A stretch of DNA of 64,000 nt from Hyphomicrobium sp. (lineage in GTDB: Bacteria > Pseudomonadota > Alphaproteobacteria > Rhizobiales > Hyphomicrobiaceae), in contig RXJH01000003.1 of NCBI GenBank assembly GCA_003987725.1, positions 681,524-745,523 of the forward strand, written 5' to 3'. A program made the position numbers and the translations under genes. Positions 25,758-35,770 of the stretch are shown piece by piece (position 1 is the first letter of the stretch; the number at the start of each line of letters is the position of its first letter). The notes under the pieces were generated by a model that ran no database searches, was not told the DNA's origin, and saw only the letters and a program-made list of their open reading frames with translations.

Positions 25758-26849
25758 ATGCACGGCGTGCCGGGCGAATTCCAGAAGACTTTAAAGCTCG
25801 ATGATTTGCACCACGGGATGAATCTGCTCCAAGGTGTCCGCATCGATTGCTATAACAGTATGCTCCGCGACGGAGATGGCTTCGTAGGAGATCGGGCCAA
25901 CAAAGGGGCATTTCAAGAGCGCATTAAGGAATGGCGCTTGATCTTCGGGCGAGCGTCGGAAGATCCCCTTGCCGGGCTGCCCACCGACGGCGCAATCCCG
26001 AAATCTGAACTCGATGTCTTGCTTCTGACCGGCGAATTCAAGGAACGCGCCGTTATCCATAGCGCGATCGATGATTTCGCCTCGGCATTCGTCAGCGTCG
26101 TGCAGTCCTTCCTGGAACTGAAGGAGTGGTCAGGCACGGAGCGCATCGTCGTTGGCGGCGGATTTACGGACTCGATCATCGGCAAACTCGCGGTCGGCCG
26201 GGCGCAAGCGATCCTTTATTCCCGGGGCCCCGCGCCCGATCTACGCATCATCAGCAATCATCCGGATGAAGCAGGGCTTATCGGATCGGCCTACATGCTC
26301 CCGTCCGAAATGCTGAAGGATTATAACGCCCTTCTCGCAATCGATATAGGTGGCACCAATGTTCGTTGCGGAATTGTAAAATTCAAGCTCGATAGCGACG
26401 GTAATGTTGCAAGAGCCAAGGCGCGATCCGTGGACATCTGGCGTCATGGCGATAAGGACGTCTCCAGAAACGATATCGTCGCACGTATCGCGCTCTCGCT
26501 GATCGATCTCGAAAAGCGCGCGGGCAAGTCGAACCTGCGCCTCGCACCTTTCGTGTGTGCCGGGTGTCCCGGCATCATCGGAAGCGACGGTACCATCCGC
26601 AGCGGTACGCAAAATCTTCCGGGCAATTGGGATGGCGACGATTTCCATCTCGGACAAGCGTTGGAAGCTGATATCCCGCAGATCGCGGGCCATAAAACCG
26701 AGGTCATTATTCATAATGATGCGGTCATCCAGGGCCTGAGCGAACGCCCGGCGATGCGGGATTGCCGGAACTGGGCCGTGTTGACGATCGGCACCGGCCT
26801 CGGCAATGCGCACTTCAGCAATCTTCAAGTGGAGCCGCCGGACGCCTGA
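25758..26849 (+). CDS. ROK-family kinase with circularly permuted lobes
   Basis: The pieces of a ROK sugar kinase are all present but in swapped order. Residues 1-~195 hold what is normally the C-terminal lobe: MHGVPGEF at the very start resembles the ROK (G)HGxAGExGH segment, then ERIVVGGGFTDSIIG and NHPDEAGLIGSAYML. Residues ~195-363 hold the normal N-terminal lobe: LLAIDIGGTNVRCGIV (phosphate motif), FVCAGCPGIIG, catalytic Asp in IHNDAVIQG, ending soon after LTIGTGLGNAHF. The break thus falls between GTGxG and HGxAGE. This supports the ATG at 25758. The zinc motif of true ROK glucokinases is absent. Likely stress-induced through the promoter at 25703. Confidence 0.72.
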   Translation: MHGVPGEFQKTLKLDDLHHGMNLLQGVRIDCYNSMLRDGDGFVGDRANKGAFQERIKEWRLIFGRASEDPLAGLPTDGAIPKSELDVLLLTGEFKERAVIHSAIDDFASAFVSVVQSFLELKEWSGTERIVVGGGFTDSIIGKLAVGRAQAILYSRGPAPDLRIISNHPDEAGLIGSAYMLPSEMLKDYNALLAIDIGGTNVRCGIVKFKLDSDGNVARAKARSVDIWRHGDKDVSRNDIVARIALSLIDLEKRAGKSNLRLAPFVCAGCPGIIGSDGTIRSGTQNLPGNWDGDDFHLGQALEADIPQIAGHKTEVIIHNDAVIQGLSERPAMRDCRNWAVLTIGTGLGNAHFSNLQVEPPDA

Positions 26850-26890
26850 AGGGCGTGTGCCGCTGACGCAAGCCCACCGTGCCAGAAAAC

Positions 26891-28819
26891 TTACGCGACC
26901 TGGTTGGACGCGCTTTCTGCGGATCGGCGCTGTTCGGCAGCATGCCCGAGATGCGCGACGAGATCCTTCACCTCTGCCGGATTGTAAGGTTTCGTCAGGT
27001 GCGGATAATCCCTGAGCCGTGGCGGCAAGAACACCAGATCGTTGTAACCCGTCGTGAACGCGAACGGGATCCTGCGCCGGTCGAGAATCTCGGCGATCGG
27101 CGCACTATTGTCCGCACCGAGATTGATGTCGATAAGCGCGATGTCGAAGTTCGAATCCGCGGCAGCCTTGAGGCCTTCCGAAAGCTGAGCGAACGGACCG
27201 ACGACCGTGTGGCCATCCGCCTCCAGGTCGATCTGCAACTGCATGGCGATTAGCGCCTCATCTTCCACAAGGAGGATGCGGCAGGGACCGGGAACCGCCA
27301 AGTTGGGGGCGGGCAAAGGTGCGCGCGGTTTCGGTACGATCGCAATGTGTCGTGTGCCCACCATATGTGCGCGCGACGAGAGATCTCCGTGGAAATTGAA
27401 TTGAAAACCTTCCGCCGCGAAATTCATTTCCGCGACGCCGCCGCACTCCGATGCGGCGCTGCGGATGACCGCCAGTCCAAAGCCGTTGCGCTCCGGCTTG
27501 GTGCAAAGGGGGCCCCCGCTTTCCTGCCAGGAGAACCTGATTTTATCGCCATCCGGCGTCACGATTCGCGCCCACTCTACGGCCACTCGGCCACCCGGCT
27601 CCGACAGCGCACCGTGTTTGACGGCATTCGTGACGAGTTCATGCAGAACGAGCGCCATGGACTGGCCGAACTTCGATGTCAGCCGTACGCGTTCGCCGTC
27701 GACGACGATGTCGTTGTCGGATCGGGAACGGAAAGGCGCAAGCGCGCCCTGAACGAGTTCATGAAGATCGACGCCGGTCCAGCTGCTCTGCCGCAAAAGA
27801 TCGTGCGCCGCCGACATCGCGTGAATGCGCCCATCGAGTGCCGACGCGAACGATCCGACGGAAACGGCATTGGAACTCGAAAGCCGCGCGATCGCCGCCA
27901 CGTTGGCGAGAATGTTCTTCACGCGATGATCGAGCTCGGCCATGAGCAGCTGCTGATGGCTTTCGGCTGACTTCCGATCGGTGATGTCGAGCAAGGTGCC
28001 AAGCACGCGCGGCGTCTCGGCATTGCCGGTGTTGAAGGCCCGGGCGCGGGCGAGAATCCATGCAACCCCGCGCGCCCCTGTTACGCGAAACTCCAATTCT
28101 GCTGTCGTTTCAGCATAATTTGTCGTGCGAACGTAGCTGCGCACCATTTCGCGATCGTCTTCATGCACGAACGCTATGAACGACTCGAAGGTTTGATGTT
28201 GTGGAAGCTTGCTATGAAGCACCTCGGAGATGTTGGCTGACCATTGCAGCGTTTGCGCTTTCTGGTCGAATTCGAACGTCGCGAGCTTTGCCGCCTCGCT
28301 GGCGAGACGAAGGCGTTCTTCGCTCTCCTGCAACCGTGCATGCGATTCTTCGAGCTGTTGCGCGCGCTGCTGCACGCGTGCCTCTAGCTCGGCATTGAGC
28401 GTGTCGAGCTGGCGGCTTTTGCGGTAGAGCTCGGCGAAGATCTGAACCTTCGCCTTTAGAATTTCCGGCACGACCGGAACGGACACGTAATCAACCGCAC
28501 CCGTCCGGTAACCCTTCAGAAGGTCGTCGGTTTCAAGCCGGACCGCCGAGATGAAGATGACCGCGGTCTTCTCGTGCCGGGGATGATCTCTGATCATCGC
28601 GGCAAGCTCGAAGCCGTCGAGGTCGGGCATGCAGACGTCCATCAGAATGACGGCGATGTCGGTCTTGAGGAGCGCGGTGAGTGCTTCCTCGGCGGTCGTC
28701 GCCTTGATGAGCGTGGCGTCGAGTCCGTCGAGAATGGCCTCGTAGGTGAGCAGCTTTCCAGGCTGATCATCGACCAGAAGAATATTGATGGGATCTATCG
28801 AAACGGTTTCGCCTGCCAT
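26891..28819 (-). CDS. Hybrid HWE-type histidine kinase (REC-PAS-kinase-REC)
   Basis: 642 residues. Domains in order: receiver ~12-125 (INILLVDDQPG, phosphoacceptor Asp in VILMDVCMPDLDG); coiled coil ~128-170; PAS ~170-290; HisKA_2/HWE core with MAELDHRVKNILANVAAIARL (His) and VLHELVTNAVKHGALSE; C-terminal receiver ~520-635 (RILLVEDEALIAMQ, Asp in IALIDINLG). No membrane segments, so a soluble sensor. It starts 10 bp after the stop of the giant poly-HAMP kinase and is surely cotranscribed with it. Kinases of this group can phosphorylate PhyR in other alphaproteobacteria; here that is inference from gene context. Confidence 0.88.
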   Translation of the reverse strand: MAGETVSIDPINILLVDDQPGKLLTYEAILDGLDATLIKATTAEEALTALLKTDIAVILMDVCMPDLDGFELAAMIRDHPRHEKTAVIFISAVRLETDDLLKGYRTGAVDYVSVPVVPEILKAKVQIFAELYRKSRQLDTLNAELEARVQQRAQQLEESHARLQESEERLRLASEAAKLATFEFDQKAQTLQWSANISEVLHSKLPQHQTFESFIAFVHEDDREMVRSYVRTTNYAETTAELEFRVTGARGVAWILARARAFNTGNAETPRVLGTLLDITDRKSAESHQQLLMAELDHRVKNILANVAAIARLSSSNAVSVGSFASALDGRIHAMSAAHDLLRQSSWTGVDLHELVQGALAPFRSRSDNDIVVDGERVRLTSKFGQSMALVLHELVTNAVKHGALSEPGGRVAVEWARIVTPDGDKIRFSWQESGGPLCTKPERNGFGLAVIRSAASECGGVAEMNFAAEGFQFNFHGDLSSRAHMVGTRHIAIVPKPRAPLPAPNLAVPGPCRILLVEDEALIAMQLQIDLEADGHTVVGPFAQLSEGLKAAADSNFDIALIDINLGADNSAPIAEILDRRRIPFAFTTGYNDLVFLPPRLRDYPHLTKPYNPAEVKDLVAHLGHAAEQRRSAESASNQVA

Positions 28820-28829
28820 GTCGTCTCCG

Positions 28830-31800
28830 TTACCGATGCAGCCACATGCGCAGCGCTGAAATCAGCTGCTCGGTATCGACTGGCTTTGCGAGATAATCGG
28901 ATGCGCCGGCTTCAAGGCATTTCTCGCGGTCACCCTTCATCGCCTTTGCGGTGAGCGCGATGATCGGCAGCCGCTGGTTCTTCTCGCTGCTTCGGATTTT
29001 CTGCATGGTCTGATAACCGTCCATTTCCGGCATCATGATGTCCATCAAGACGATCGAAACGTCGGTCGAACTCAAGGTTTCGATGGCTTCCAACCCGGTG
29101 TTCGCCGTCAGGACTTCCATTCCGCGACGCTCGAGAAGACTGCTCAACGCAAAGATGTTCCGCGCGTCGTCATCGACGAGAAGCACCTTGCGTCCGATGA
29201 GATAGTCGTCCGTATCGTGCAGCCGTGACAAGAGTTCCTGCTTCTCGGCCGGAAGTTCGGTCACGACGCGATGCAGGAACAACGCAGTCTCGTCCAGAAG
29301 GCGTTCCGGGGATTCAACGCCCTTTACCACGACGGTACGGGCGTATTGTCGGATCTGCAAGTTCTCCTCGCTCGACAACTCCCGTCCAGTGAAAACAATG
29401 ACGGGGATATCGCGCATAGTCTCCTGGCGGCTCATATGCTCCAGGATCTCGAAGCCAGACATATCGGGTAATTTGAGATCGAGAACGACACAATCGACGT
29501 CTTCGCGATTTAGAATTTCAATTGCCGATTGCCCGCTGGATGCGGACAAAATCGAGAGGTCGTGGTCTTCGAGGAGCGCCGAGACGCTCAGCAGTTCTGC
29601 CGGGTCGTCTTCGACGATCAGAAGCTTCTTCGTCGTCGATGTCGAGAACGTGCCGATCTTGCGCAGCGCGGATTTCAGCTGATCGGCCTGCAGCGGCTTG
29701 GTCAGGAACGAGTAGGCGCCGCGCGCCAAGCCATGATGACGATCGTCATCGAGCGTCAGCACTTGCACGGGGATATGCCGCGTCAGCGGATTATGCTTGA
29801 GCTGACTGAGCACCGACCAGCCGAGTACGTCCGGCAAATGGATATCGAGAGAAATGGCCGTCGGATTGTAGTCGGTCGCAAGCGCCATCGCCTCGACGCC
29901 GCGCTGGCAGATGATGCCCTTGAAGCCGGTATCGCGGGCGGCATCGAGCAGGATCCGCGCGAAATTGACATCGTCCTCGACGATGAGAAGCACCTGGTCG
30001 CCCGCCGCGATGTTGTCGCGATCGTCCTCGACAGGAGTGGGCAGCGGACCGGCGAGAGACAACGGCGTCGGCGCGGAGGACGTGGCCTCCGGTTTCGTAC
30101 GAACTTCGCTCGCCAGCGAGGCGTATCGAAGCGGCAGATATAGCGTGAACACGCTGCCAGCTCCGGGCTCGCTTCGCAGCTGAATCTCGCCGCCGAGAAG
30201 GTGGGCGAGCTCGCGGCTGATCGCGAGACCAAGACCGGTGCCGCCGTATTTTCGGCTCGTGCTGGCGTCGGCCTGCTGAAAGGCTTCGAAGATGAGCTTT
30301 TGTTTGTCGGCCGGAATTCCGATCCCCGAATCCTGCACCTCGAACGCCACGATCGTCTGCGCCGTCGACAGGATGGGATGATCGCTGCTCCACTTGGCGG
30401 TTGCAGGTTTGACCGTGAGCCGGACATGGCCTTCGCGCGTGAATTTGAAGGCGTTCGAGAGCAGGTTCTTCAGCACCTGCTGCAACCGCTTCGAGTCCGT
30501 GAAGATCGTTTTCCCGAGATCGGCATTGAACGTGACCTGGAAGTCGAGCGCGCGCCGCTCGGCCTCGTGGCGGAACGGTCGTGCCACGGCCTCGATCAAA
30601 CCATTGAACGCGATCTCTTCGGCATCGACGGACACCGTTCCCGACTCGATCTTCGAAAGATCGAGAATGTCGCTGATCAAATTCAGAAGGTCGGTACCGG
30701 CGCCGTGAATGGTGCGCGCGAACTCCACCTGCCTGTCGGAGAGATTGCCGTCTGGATTGTCGGTCAGCTGCTGCCCGAGAATGAGAATGCTGTTGAGCGG
30801 CGTCCGCAGCTCATGGGACATGTTCGCGAGGAATTCCGACTTGTAGCGTGACGTCAACGCCAGCTCGGCAGCCTTCTCTTCGACGGCGCGCCGGGCCTGA
30901 TCGATTTCCTCGTTCTTGCGTTCCACTTCGAAGTTGCGTTCTGCGAGCTGCTGCGCCTTCTGCGCCAGCTCCTCGTTCGTCTTCTGCATGGCCTTCTGTT
31001 GATCTTGCAGCTCGGCCGCCAGCTGCTGCGACTGCATCAGCAGGCTTTCGGTTTGCATCGTTGCCTCGATGCTGTTCAAGACGACGCCGATGCTGACCGA
31101 GAGCTGTTCGAGGAACGTCAGCTGCGCCGGTTCGAAATTCTGCAGCGAGCTGAGCGAGATGACGGCCTTGATCTGATCTTCGAACGTGATCGGATGCACG
31201 ATGACGCTGCGGGGAGGGGCCCGGAAGACGACGGCGTCGATGCTGCCCGCCGGTTCCGGAATGTCCGTCAGCACGCGGCGCTTCTTTTCGATCGCGCATT
31301 GTCCAATGAGACTGGAACCAAGCTCCAGCCTTTCCGGATAGCGAACGTCGACGTCGTCCGCGTACTTCGCGAGAATCTTGAGCTGGCTTCCGGTCGCATC
31401 GTACTGATAGATGACGCCCTGATGCGCATTGATTAGCGGCACGAGTTCCGACAGAAGTTTCTTGCCGACGGTGACGACGTCGCGCTGGCCCTGCAACATG
31501 CTGGTGAAACGCGCGAGGTTCGTCTTTAGCCAGTCCTGTTCGGTGTTGAGCTGCGTTGTGAGGCGCAGGTTGCCGATCATCGTGTTGATGTAGTCTTTGA
31601 GCTCCGCCACTTCGCCGCGCGCTTCGACCTGAATTGAGCGCGTCAAGTCACCCTTCGTCACCGCCGTCGTGACTTCAGCGATTGCACGGACCTGCGTGGT
31701 GAGGTTTGCAGCGAGCAGGTTGACGTTGCCGGTGAGATCTTTCCACGTGCCGGCTGCACCCGGCACGTTCGCCTGACCGCCGAGACGGCCTTCGACGCCG

Positions 31801-34526
31801 ACCTCGCGCGCAACCGTCGTCACCTGATCGGCGAAGAGCGCGAGCGTGTCCGTCATGTCGTTGATCGTTTCGGCAAGCGCGGCGACCTCGCCCTTCGACT
31901 TCACGGTGAGCTTGGGCTTCAGATCGCCGTTGGCGACGGCCGTCACGACCTTCACGATGCCACGAACCTGTTCGGTCAGGTTCGCCGCCATGACGTTCAC
32001 GGTGTCGGTCAAATCCTTCCATGTACCGGCGACGCCCGGCACGGCCGCCTGGCCGCCGAGGCGGCCTTCGGTGCCCACTTCGCGCGCAACACGCGTCACT
32101 TCCGAAGCGAAAGCGTTGAGCTGATCCACCATCGTGTTGATGGTGGTTTTGAGATCGAGAATTTCGCCTTTGACGTCGACCGTGATCTTGCGCGAGAGGT
32201 CGCCCCGGGCCACCGCCGTCGTCACTTCGGCGATGTTGCGAACCTGCGTCGTAAGGTTGGCCGCGAGCAAGTTGACGTTATCGGTCAAGTCCTTCCACGT
32301 GCCGCCGACGCCGGGCACGACGGCCTGACCGCCGAGACGGCCCTCGGTGCCGACTTCGCGCGCAACGCGCGTCACTTCGGCCGCGAACGAGCGAAGCTGC
32401 TCGACCATTGTGTTCAACGTCTCTTTGAGCAGCAGAATCTCGCCGCGAACGTCGACGGTGATTTTCTTCGACAAGTCGCCGCTCGCGATCGCTGTCGCGA
32501 CTTCGGCAATGTTGCGAACCTGCGCCGTCAAGTTGCCGGCCATGAAGTTGACGTTGTCGGTGAGATCCTTCCACGTACCGGCGACACCCGACACCTGCGC
32601 CTGCCCGCCGAGCTTGCCTTCCGTGCCGACTTCGCGCGCGACGCGCGTCACTTCCGATGCGAAGGCATTGAGCTGATCGACCATCGTGTTGATGGTGTTT
32701 TTGAGTTCAAGAATTTCGCCTTTGACGTCGACGGTGATCTTGCGCGAAAGGTCGCCGCGGGCGACCGCCGTCGTCACTTCCGCGATGTTTCGCACCTGGC
32801 CCGTGAGGTTGCCGGCCATCGAGTTGACGTTGTCGGTCAAATCCTTCCACGTACCGGCGACGCCCGGCACGGTCGCCTGTCCACCGAGCTTGCCTTCCGT
32901 GCCGACTTCGCGCGCGACGCGCGTCACCTCGCCGGCGAAAGCATTGAGCTGATCGACCATCGTATTGATGGTCTCCTTGAGTTCCAGAACTTCGCCGCGA
33001 ACATCGACGTCGATCTTCTTCGACAAGTCGCCGCTCGCGATCGCCGTCGAAACCTCGGCGATGTTTCGAACCTGCGTCGTGAGGTTCGAAGCCATCGAGT
33101 TGACGCTGTCGGTCAGGTCTTTCCATGTTCCCGCGACGCCCGACACCTGCGCCTGTCCGCCGAGTTTGCCTTCGGTACCGACTTCGCGCGCAACGCGCGT
33201 CACTTCCGATGCGAAGGCATTGAGCTGATCGACCATCGTGTTGATGGTCTCTTTGAGCTGCAGGATCTCGCCCGACACGTTGACGGTGATCTTCTTCGAC
33301 AGGTCGCCGCGCGCGATGGCCGTCGCGACCTCGGCAATGTTGCGGACCTGACCGGTGAGGTTACCGGCCATCGAGTTGACGTTGTCAGTCAAATCCTTCC
33401 ACGTGCCCGCGACGCCGAGCACGGTCGCCTGCCCGCCGAGACGGCCCTCAGTGCCGACTTCGCGCGCGACGCGCGTCACTTCCGAGGCGAAGCCATTGAG
33501 CTGATCGACCATCGTGTTGATGGTGTTTTTGAGTTCGAGAATTTCACCTTTGACGTCGACGGTGATCTTGCGCGAAAGGTCGCCGCGGGCGACCGCCGTT
33601 GTCACCTCGGCAATGTTGCGAACCTGCGTCGTGAGATTGGCGGCCAGCAGGTTGACGTTGTCGGTCAAGTCCTTCCACGTGCCGCCGACGCCTGGCACAA
33701 CGGCTTGACCGCCGAGACGGCCCTCGGTGCCGACTTCGCGCGCAACGCGCGTCACTTCAGCGGCGAACGAGCGGAGCTGCTCGACCATCGTATTGATGGC
33801 TTCCTTGAGCTGCAGAATTTCGCCGCGAACGTCGACGGTGATCTTCTTCGACAAGTCGCCGTTCGCGACCGCAATCGTCACATCGGCAATGTTGCGAACC
33901 TGTGCCGTGAGGTTCGACGCCATCGAGTTGACGCTCTCGGTCAGGTCCTTCCAGACGCCAGTAACCTCGCGAATCTGCGCCTGTCCGCCGAGCTTGCCTT
34001 CCGTGCCGACTTCACGCGCGACGCGCGTCACTTCCGAGGTGAAGACCGAGAGCTGCTTGATCATCGTATTGACGATGGTCGCCGAACGCAGGAACTCGCC
34101 TTTGAGCGGGCGGCCGTCCACATCGAGGCGCATCGGCTGCAGGAGGTTTCCTTGCGCCACGGCTTCGATGGTGCGCGTCACTTCCGTCGTCGGCTGCAGC
34201 AAATCGTCGATGAGCGAGTTCACCGACTGTTCCATCTCGCCCCAAGCGCCGTGCGCAAGGCCGAGTGTCACGCGCTGGTTGGTCAGACCTTCCTTGCCGA
34301 CCACCTGGCCGACGCGCTGCAGCTGGTCCGCCATCCGCTGGTTGGTGATAATAATGTCATTAATGGTATCTGCGATTTTTCCGGGGAGCCCATCCCAATC
34401 GCCGCGCATGCGCACGCTGAAATCGCCGGCCTTCACTGCCTGCAATGTCTGGAGCATCTCGAACAAAATACTGTTCGGGCCCGTAGAAATTCTGTCGGAC
34501 CCAACGGTGCCGAGCTGCTCCGACAT
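28830..34526 (-). CDS. Giant poly-HAMP hybrid histidine kinase with three receivers
   Basis: 1898 residues, no membrane helix. An N-terminal HAMP ([21 protein letters not shown]) is followed by a tandem array to ~985 built from ~92-residue units, each with a (T/S)xAVAxGDLSxKI HAMP core and an EVGTEGxLGGQA segment; I count nine of the latter. Then a GAF domain (~1000-1140), coiled coil, HisKA ([15 protein letters not shown]), HATPase ([22 protein letters not shown]) and three receivers with Asp in [18 protein letters not shown] and [13 protein letters not shown]. The layout parallels fungal group III osmosensing kinases (Nik1/Os-1). A GAGGGGAG ribosome binding site and an EcfG-type promoter precede it; the downstream kinase is in the same operon. 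Confidence 0.93.
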   Translation of the reverse strand: MSEQLGTVGSDRISTGPNSILFEMLQTLQAVKAGDFSVRMRGDWDGLPGKIADTINDIIITNQRMADQLQRVGQVVGKEGLTNQRVTLGLAHGAWGEMEQSVNSLIDDLLQPTTEVTRTIEAVAQGNLLQPMRLDVDGRPLKGEFLRSATIVNTMIKQLSVFTSEVTRVAREVGTEGKLGGQAQIREVTGVWKDLTESVNSMASNLTAQVRNIADVTIAVANGDLSKKITVDVRGEILQLKEAINTMVEQLRSFAAEVTRVAREVGTEGRLGGQAVVPGVGGTWKDLTDNVNLLAANLTTQVRNIAEVTTAVARGDLSRKITVDVKGEILELKNTINTMVDQLNGFASEVTRVAREVGTEGRLGGQATVLGVAGTWKDLTDNVNSMAGNLTGQVRNIAEVATAIARGDLSKKITVNVSGEILQLKETINTMVDQLNAFASEVTRVAREVGTEGKLGGQAQVSGVAGTWKDLTDSVNSMASNLTTQVRNIAEVSTAIASGDLSKKIDVDVRGEVLELKETINTMVDQLNAFAGEVTRVAREVGTEGKLGGQATVPGVAGTWKDLTDNVNSMAGNLTGQVRNIAEVTTAVARGDLSRKITVDVKGEILELKNTINTMVDQLNAFASEVTRVAREVGTEGKLGGQAQVSGVAGTWKDLTDNVNFMAGNLTAQVRNIAEVATAIASGDLSKKITVDVRGEILLLKETLNTMVEQLRSFAAEVTRVAREVGTEGRLGGQAVVPGVGGTWKDLTDNVNLLAANLTTQVRNIAEVTTAVARGDLSRKITVDVKGEILDLKTTINTMVDQLNAFASEVTRVAREVGTEGRLGGQAAVPGVAGTWKDLTDTVNVMAANLTEQVRGIVKVVTAVANGDLKPKLTVKSKGEVAALAETINDMTDTLALFADQVTTVAREVGVEGRLGGQANVPGAAGTWKDLTGNVNLLAANLTTQVRAIAEVTTAVTKGDLTRSIQVEARGEVAELKDYINTMIGNLRLTTQLNTEQDWLKTNLARFTSMLQGQRDVVTVGKKLLSELVPLINAHQGVIYQYDATGSQLKILAKYADDVDVRYPERLELGSSLIGQCAIEKKRRVLTDIPEPAGSIDAVVFRAPPRSVIVHPITFEDQIKAVISLSSLQNFEPAQLTFLEQLSVSIGVVLNSIEATMQTESLLMQSQQLAAELQDQQKAMQKTNEELAQKAQQLAERNFEVERKNEEIDQARRAVEEKAAELALTSRYKSEFLANMSHELRTPLNSILILGQQLTDNPDGNLSDRQVEFARTIHGAGTDLLNLISDILDLSKIESGTVSVDAEEIAFNGLIEAVARPFRHEAERRALDFQVTFNADLGKTIFTDSKRLQQVLKNLLSNAFKFTREGHVRLTVKPATAKWSSDHPILSTAQTIVAFEVQDSGIGIPADKQKLIFEAFQQADASTSRKYGGTGLGLAISRELAHLLGGEIQLRSEPGAGSVFTLYLPLRYASLASEVRTKPEATSSAPTPLSLAGPLPTPVEDDRDNIAAGDQVLLIVEDDVNFARILLDAARDTGFKGIICQRGVEAMALATDYNPTAISLDIHLPDVLGWSVLSQLKHNPLTRHIPVQVLTLDDDRHHGLARGAYSFLTKPLQADQLKSALRKIGTFSTSTTKKLLIVEDDPAELLSVSALLEDHDLSILSASSGQSAIEILNREDVDCVVLDLKLPDMSGFEILEHMSRQETMRDIPVIVFTGRELSSEENLQIRQYARTVVVKGVESPERLLDETALFLHRVVTELPAEKQELLSRLHDTDDYLIGRKVLLVDDDARNIFALSSLLERRGMEVLTANTGLEAIETLSSTDVSIVLMDIMMPEMDGYQTMQKIRSSEKNQRLPIIALTAKAMKGDREKCLEAGASDYLAKPVDTEQLISALRMWLHR
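31600..34080 (-). repeat. Nine tandem ~276-bp units encoding HAMP repeats
   Basis: The units inside the giant kinase gene are near-identical at both protein and DNA level (for example the TGGAAGGAYTTGAC-type word for WKDLT recurs at 276-bp steps). The units carrying AVVPGVGG (second and seventh) share identical flanking sequence, hinting at block duplication or gene conversion. Confidence 0.85.
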
Positions 34527-34560
34527 ACAAAACTCCCCTCGCGTGTGCTTAACCTCGGCA

Positions 34561-34586
34561 AACGCGCTGAACAGGAAATTGGTTCC
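34561..34586 (-). promoter_or_regulatory. EcfG-type promoter of the poly-HAMP kinase operon
   Basis: Minus strand: GGAAC (34586-34582), 17 bp, CGTT (34564-34561), giving a short leader before the ATG at 34526. Exact consensus match. Confidence 0.68.
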
Positions 34587-34761
34587 CTGCCTGTTAATCC
34601 TGCGATTACACCGGCATTCACGGCCGTTTTTCGGCTCCGAAGCCCTCGTGGAATATTAATTAGCCATACAAGATGAGCGGGATTTAATTATTATTCGCGC
34701 TCCCCCACATGTGCCGGTTTCGAAGATTGTCACGATGATCCGCTGAGCCAGACCCATTCCG

Positions 34762-35286
34762 CTATTTGCGGACGCTGAAGGGTTCCTGGTCGTTCGTGGC
34801 GGGGCGTCCGGTCATCTCTTCGAGCAGCCGGCTCCGGGCCCGGTTGACCCGGCTCTTCATCGTTCCGACGGCGCACCCGCAGACCTTTGCCGCGTCCTCG
34901 TAGGAGAAGCCTTCGGCGGTGATCAGAAGCAACGCTTCGCGATGATCGGCGGTCAGACGCATCAGAGCCTTCTGCATGTCGTCGAATTCGAGATGCGTCA
35001 GCTGTGTCGCCGGAACGCTGGCGTTCATGGCGGCATGATCCTCGTCCAGCTCTTCGCGCTGCGACTTGCGGTAATGTGTAAAGTACGTGTTGCGAAGAAT
35101 TGTGAAGAGCCAGGCTTTCAAATTGGAATCGGGCACGAACGAATCTTTATGCGTCCAGGCCTTGAGAAGCGTTTCCTGAACGAGATCGTTCGAAAGCTGC
35201 GCATCGCCGCTGAGCGAATGAGCGAATGCCCGAAGATTTGGGATCGCCTGAATCAGGGCATCGCCGAAACTTGGAGTTTCCGTCAC
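34762..35286 (-). CDS. ecfG: General stress ECF sigma factor
   Basis: 174 residues with sigma region 2 (AFAHSLSGDAQLSNDLVQETLLKAW, then NLKAWLFTILRNTYF) and region 4 (LTADHREALLLITAEGFSYEDAA, GTMKSRVNRARSRL). The linker and the DLVQETLLKAW block match the EcfG/SigT group of alphaproteobacteria, which directs RNA polymerase to GGAAC-N16/17-CGTT promoters. Its ATG overlaps the nepR stop by 4 bp, so sigma and anti-sigma are made together. NepR binds and silences EcfG until phosphorylated PhyR takes NepR away. Confidence 0.93.
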   Translation of the reverse strand: MTETPSFGDALIQAIPNLRAFAHSLSGDAQLSNDLVQETLLKAWTHKDSFVPDSNLKAWLFTILRNTYFTHYRKSQREELDEDHAAMNASVPATQLTHLEFDDMQKALMRLTADHREALLLITAEGFSYEDAAKVCGCAVGTMKSRVNRARSRLLEEMTGRPATNDQEPFSVRK

Positions 35287-35522
35287 TCTGAATCCTCCTT
35301 GCCCTCGAGCTTGCGAACGAGACTGAGGAGGTCTTCGGGTATTGGTTCCTGGGCGATGTTTTCATACATAGCGCGCATACGCTGGCCTATAAGCTGGGCA
35401 GCGAAGCCTGGAAGCCGCGGAACCGAGGGCCGGGCAGCTTCATGTTCCGGATGGCGCTCGAGATCCGGAAGCTCGTCGTCCGGCCGCGCGCAATCATCCG
35501 GCATATCGAGGCGCTTCTGCAT
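35283..35522 (-). CDS. nepR: Anti-sigma factor NepR
   Basis: A 79-residue acidic protein. The core IGQRMRAMYENIAQEPIPEDLLSLVRKLE is the conserved NepR helix pair that grips EcfG. The N-terminal ~45 residues are variable and probably disordered, as in the family. It is cotranscribed with ecfG (ATGA overlap) from an EcfG-type promoter at 35632-35608, so the sigma factor induces its own inhibitor, the known feedback of this system. Confidence 0.92.
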   Translation of the reverse strand: MQKRLDMPDDCARPDDELPDLERHPEHEAARPSVPRLPGFAAQLIGQRMRAMYENIAQEPIPEDLLSLVRKLEGKEDSE

Positions 35523-35607
35523 GATAGCCTTGTGCCCTTGAAGATTTGGATTGGCCCCGATTGGGACAAACTCCTCTAGGAAAGTTGTGTTGGGGGCTCG
35601 TCCGACG

Positions 35608-35632
35608 AACGTCGCGCGAGAGAAATTGTTCC
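35608..35632 (-). promoter_or_regulatory. EcfG-type promoter of nepR-ecfG
   Basis: Minus strand: GGAAC (35632-35628), 16 bp, CGTT (35611-35608). Exact consensus; only 6 bp separate its -35 box from that of the divergent phyR promoter. Confidence 0.72.
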
Positions 35633-35638
35633 TGTGGG

Positions 35639-35664
35639 GGAACCATCCCGATTACTCATGCGTT
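35639..35664 (+). promoter_or_regulatory. EcfG-type promoter of phyR
   Basis: GGAAC (35639-35643), 17 bp, CGTT (35661-35664), ~107 bp before the phyR start. Exact consensus, back to back with the nepR promoter. Confidence 0.72.
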
Positions 35665-35770
35665 GGTGTTTCGGTGCATATTGGCCGCCATGCTGAAACA
35701 CGCGGTGGACTTGGCGGTTCCAGAGAACTGAAAAATGTTCTTCTGGACTGGTTCGGGAGGCGCAGAATAA

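Noticed and set aside
31600-34080. Tandem repeats considered as CRISPR or satellite DNA
   Set aside because: The 276-bp units are entirely in frame inside one kinase gene and encode HAMP domains.
33705-34676. Long plus-strand open frames opposite the poly-HAMP kinase
   Set aside because: They are antisense shadows caused by GC-rich codon bias and repeats; sequences are Arg/Ser-rich without motifs.
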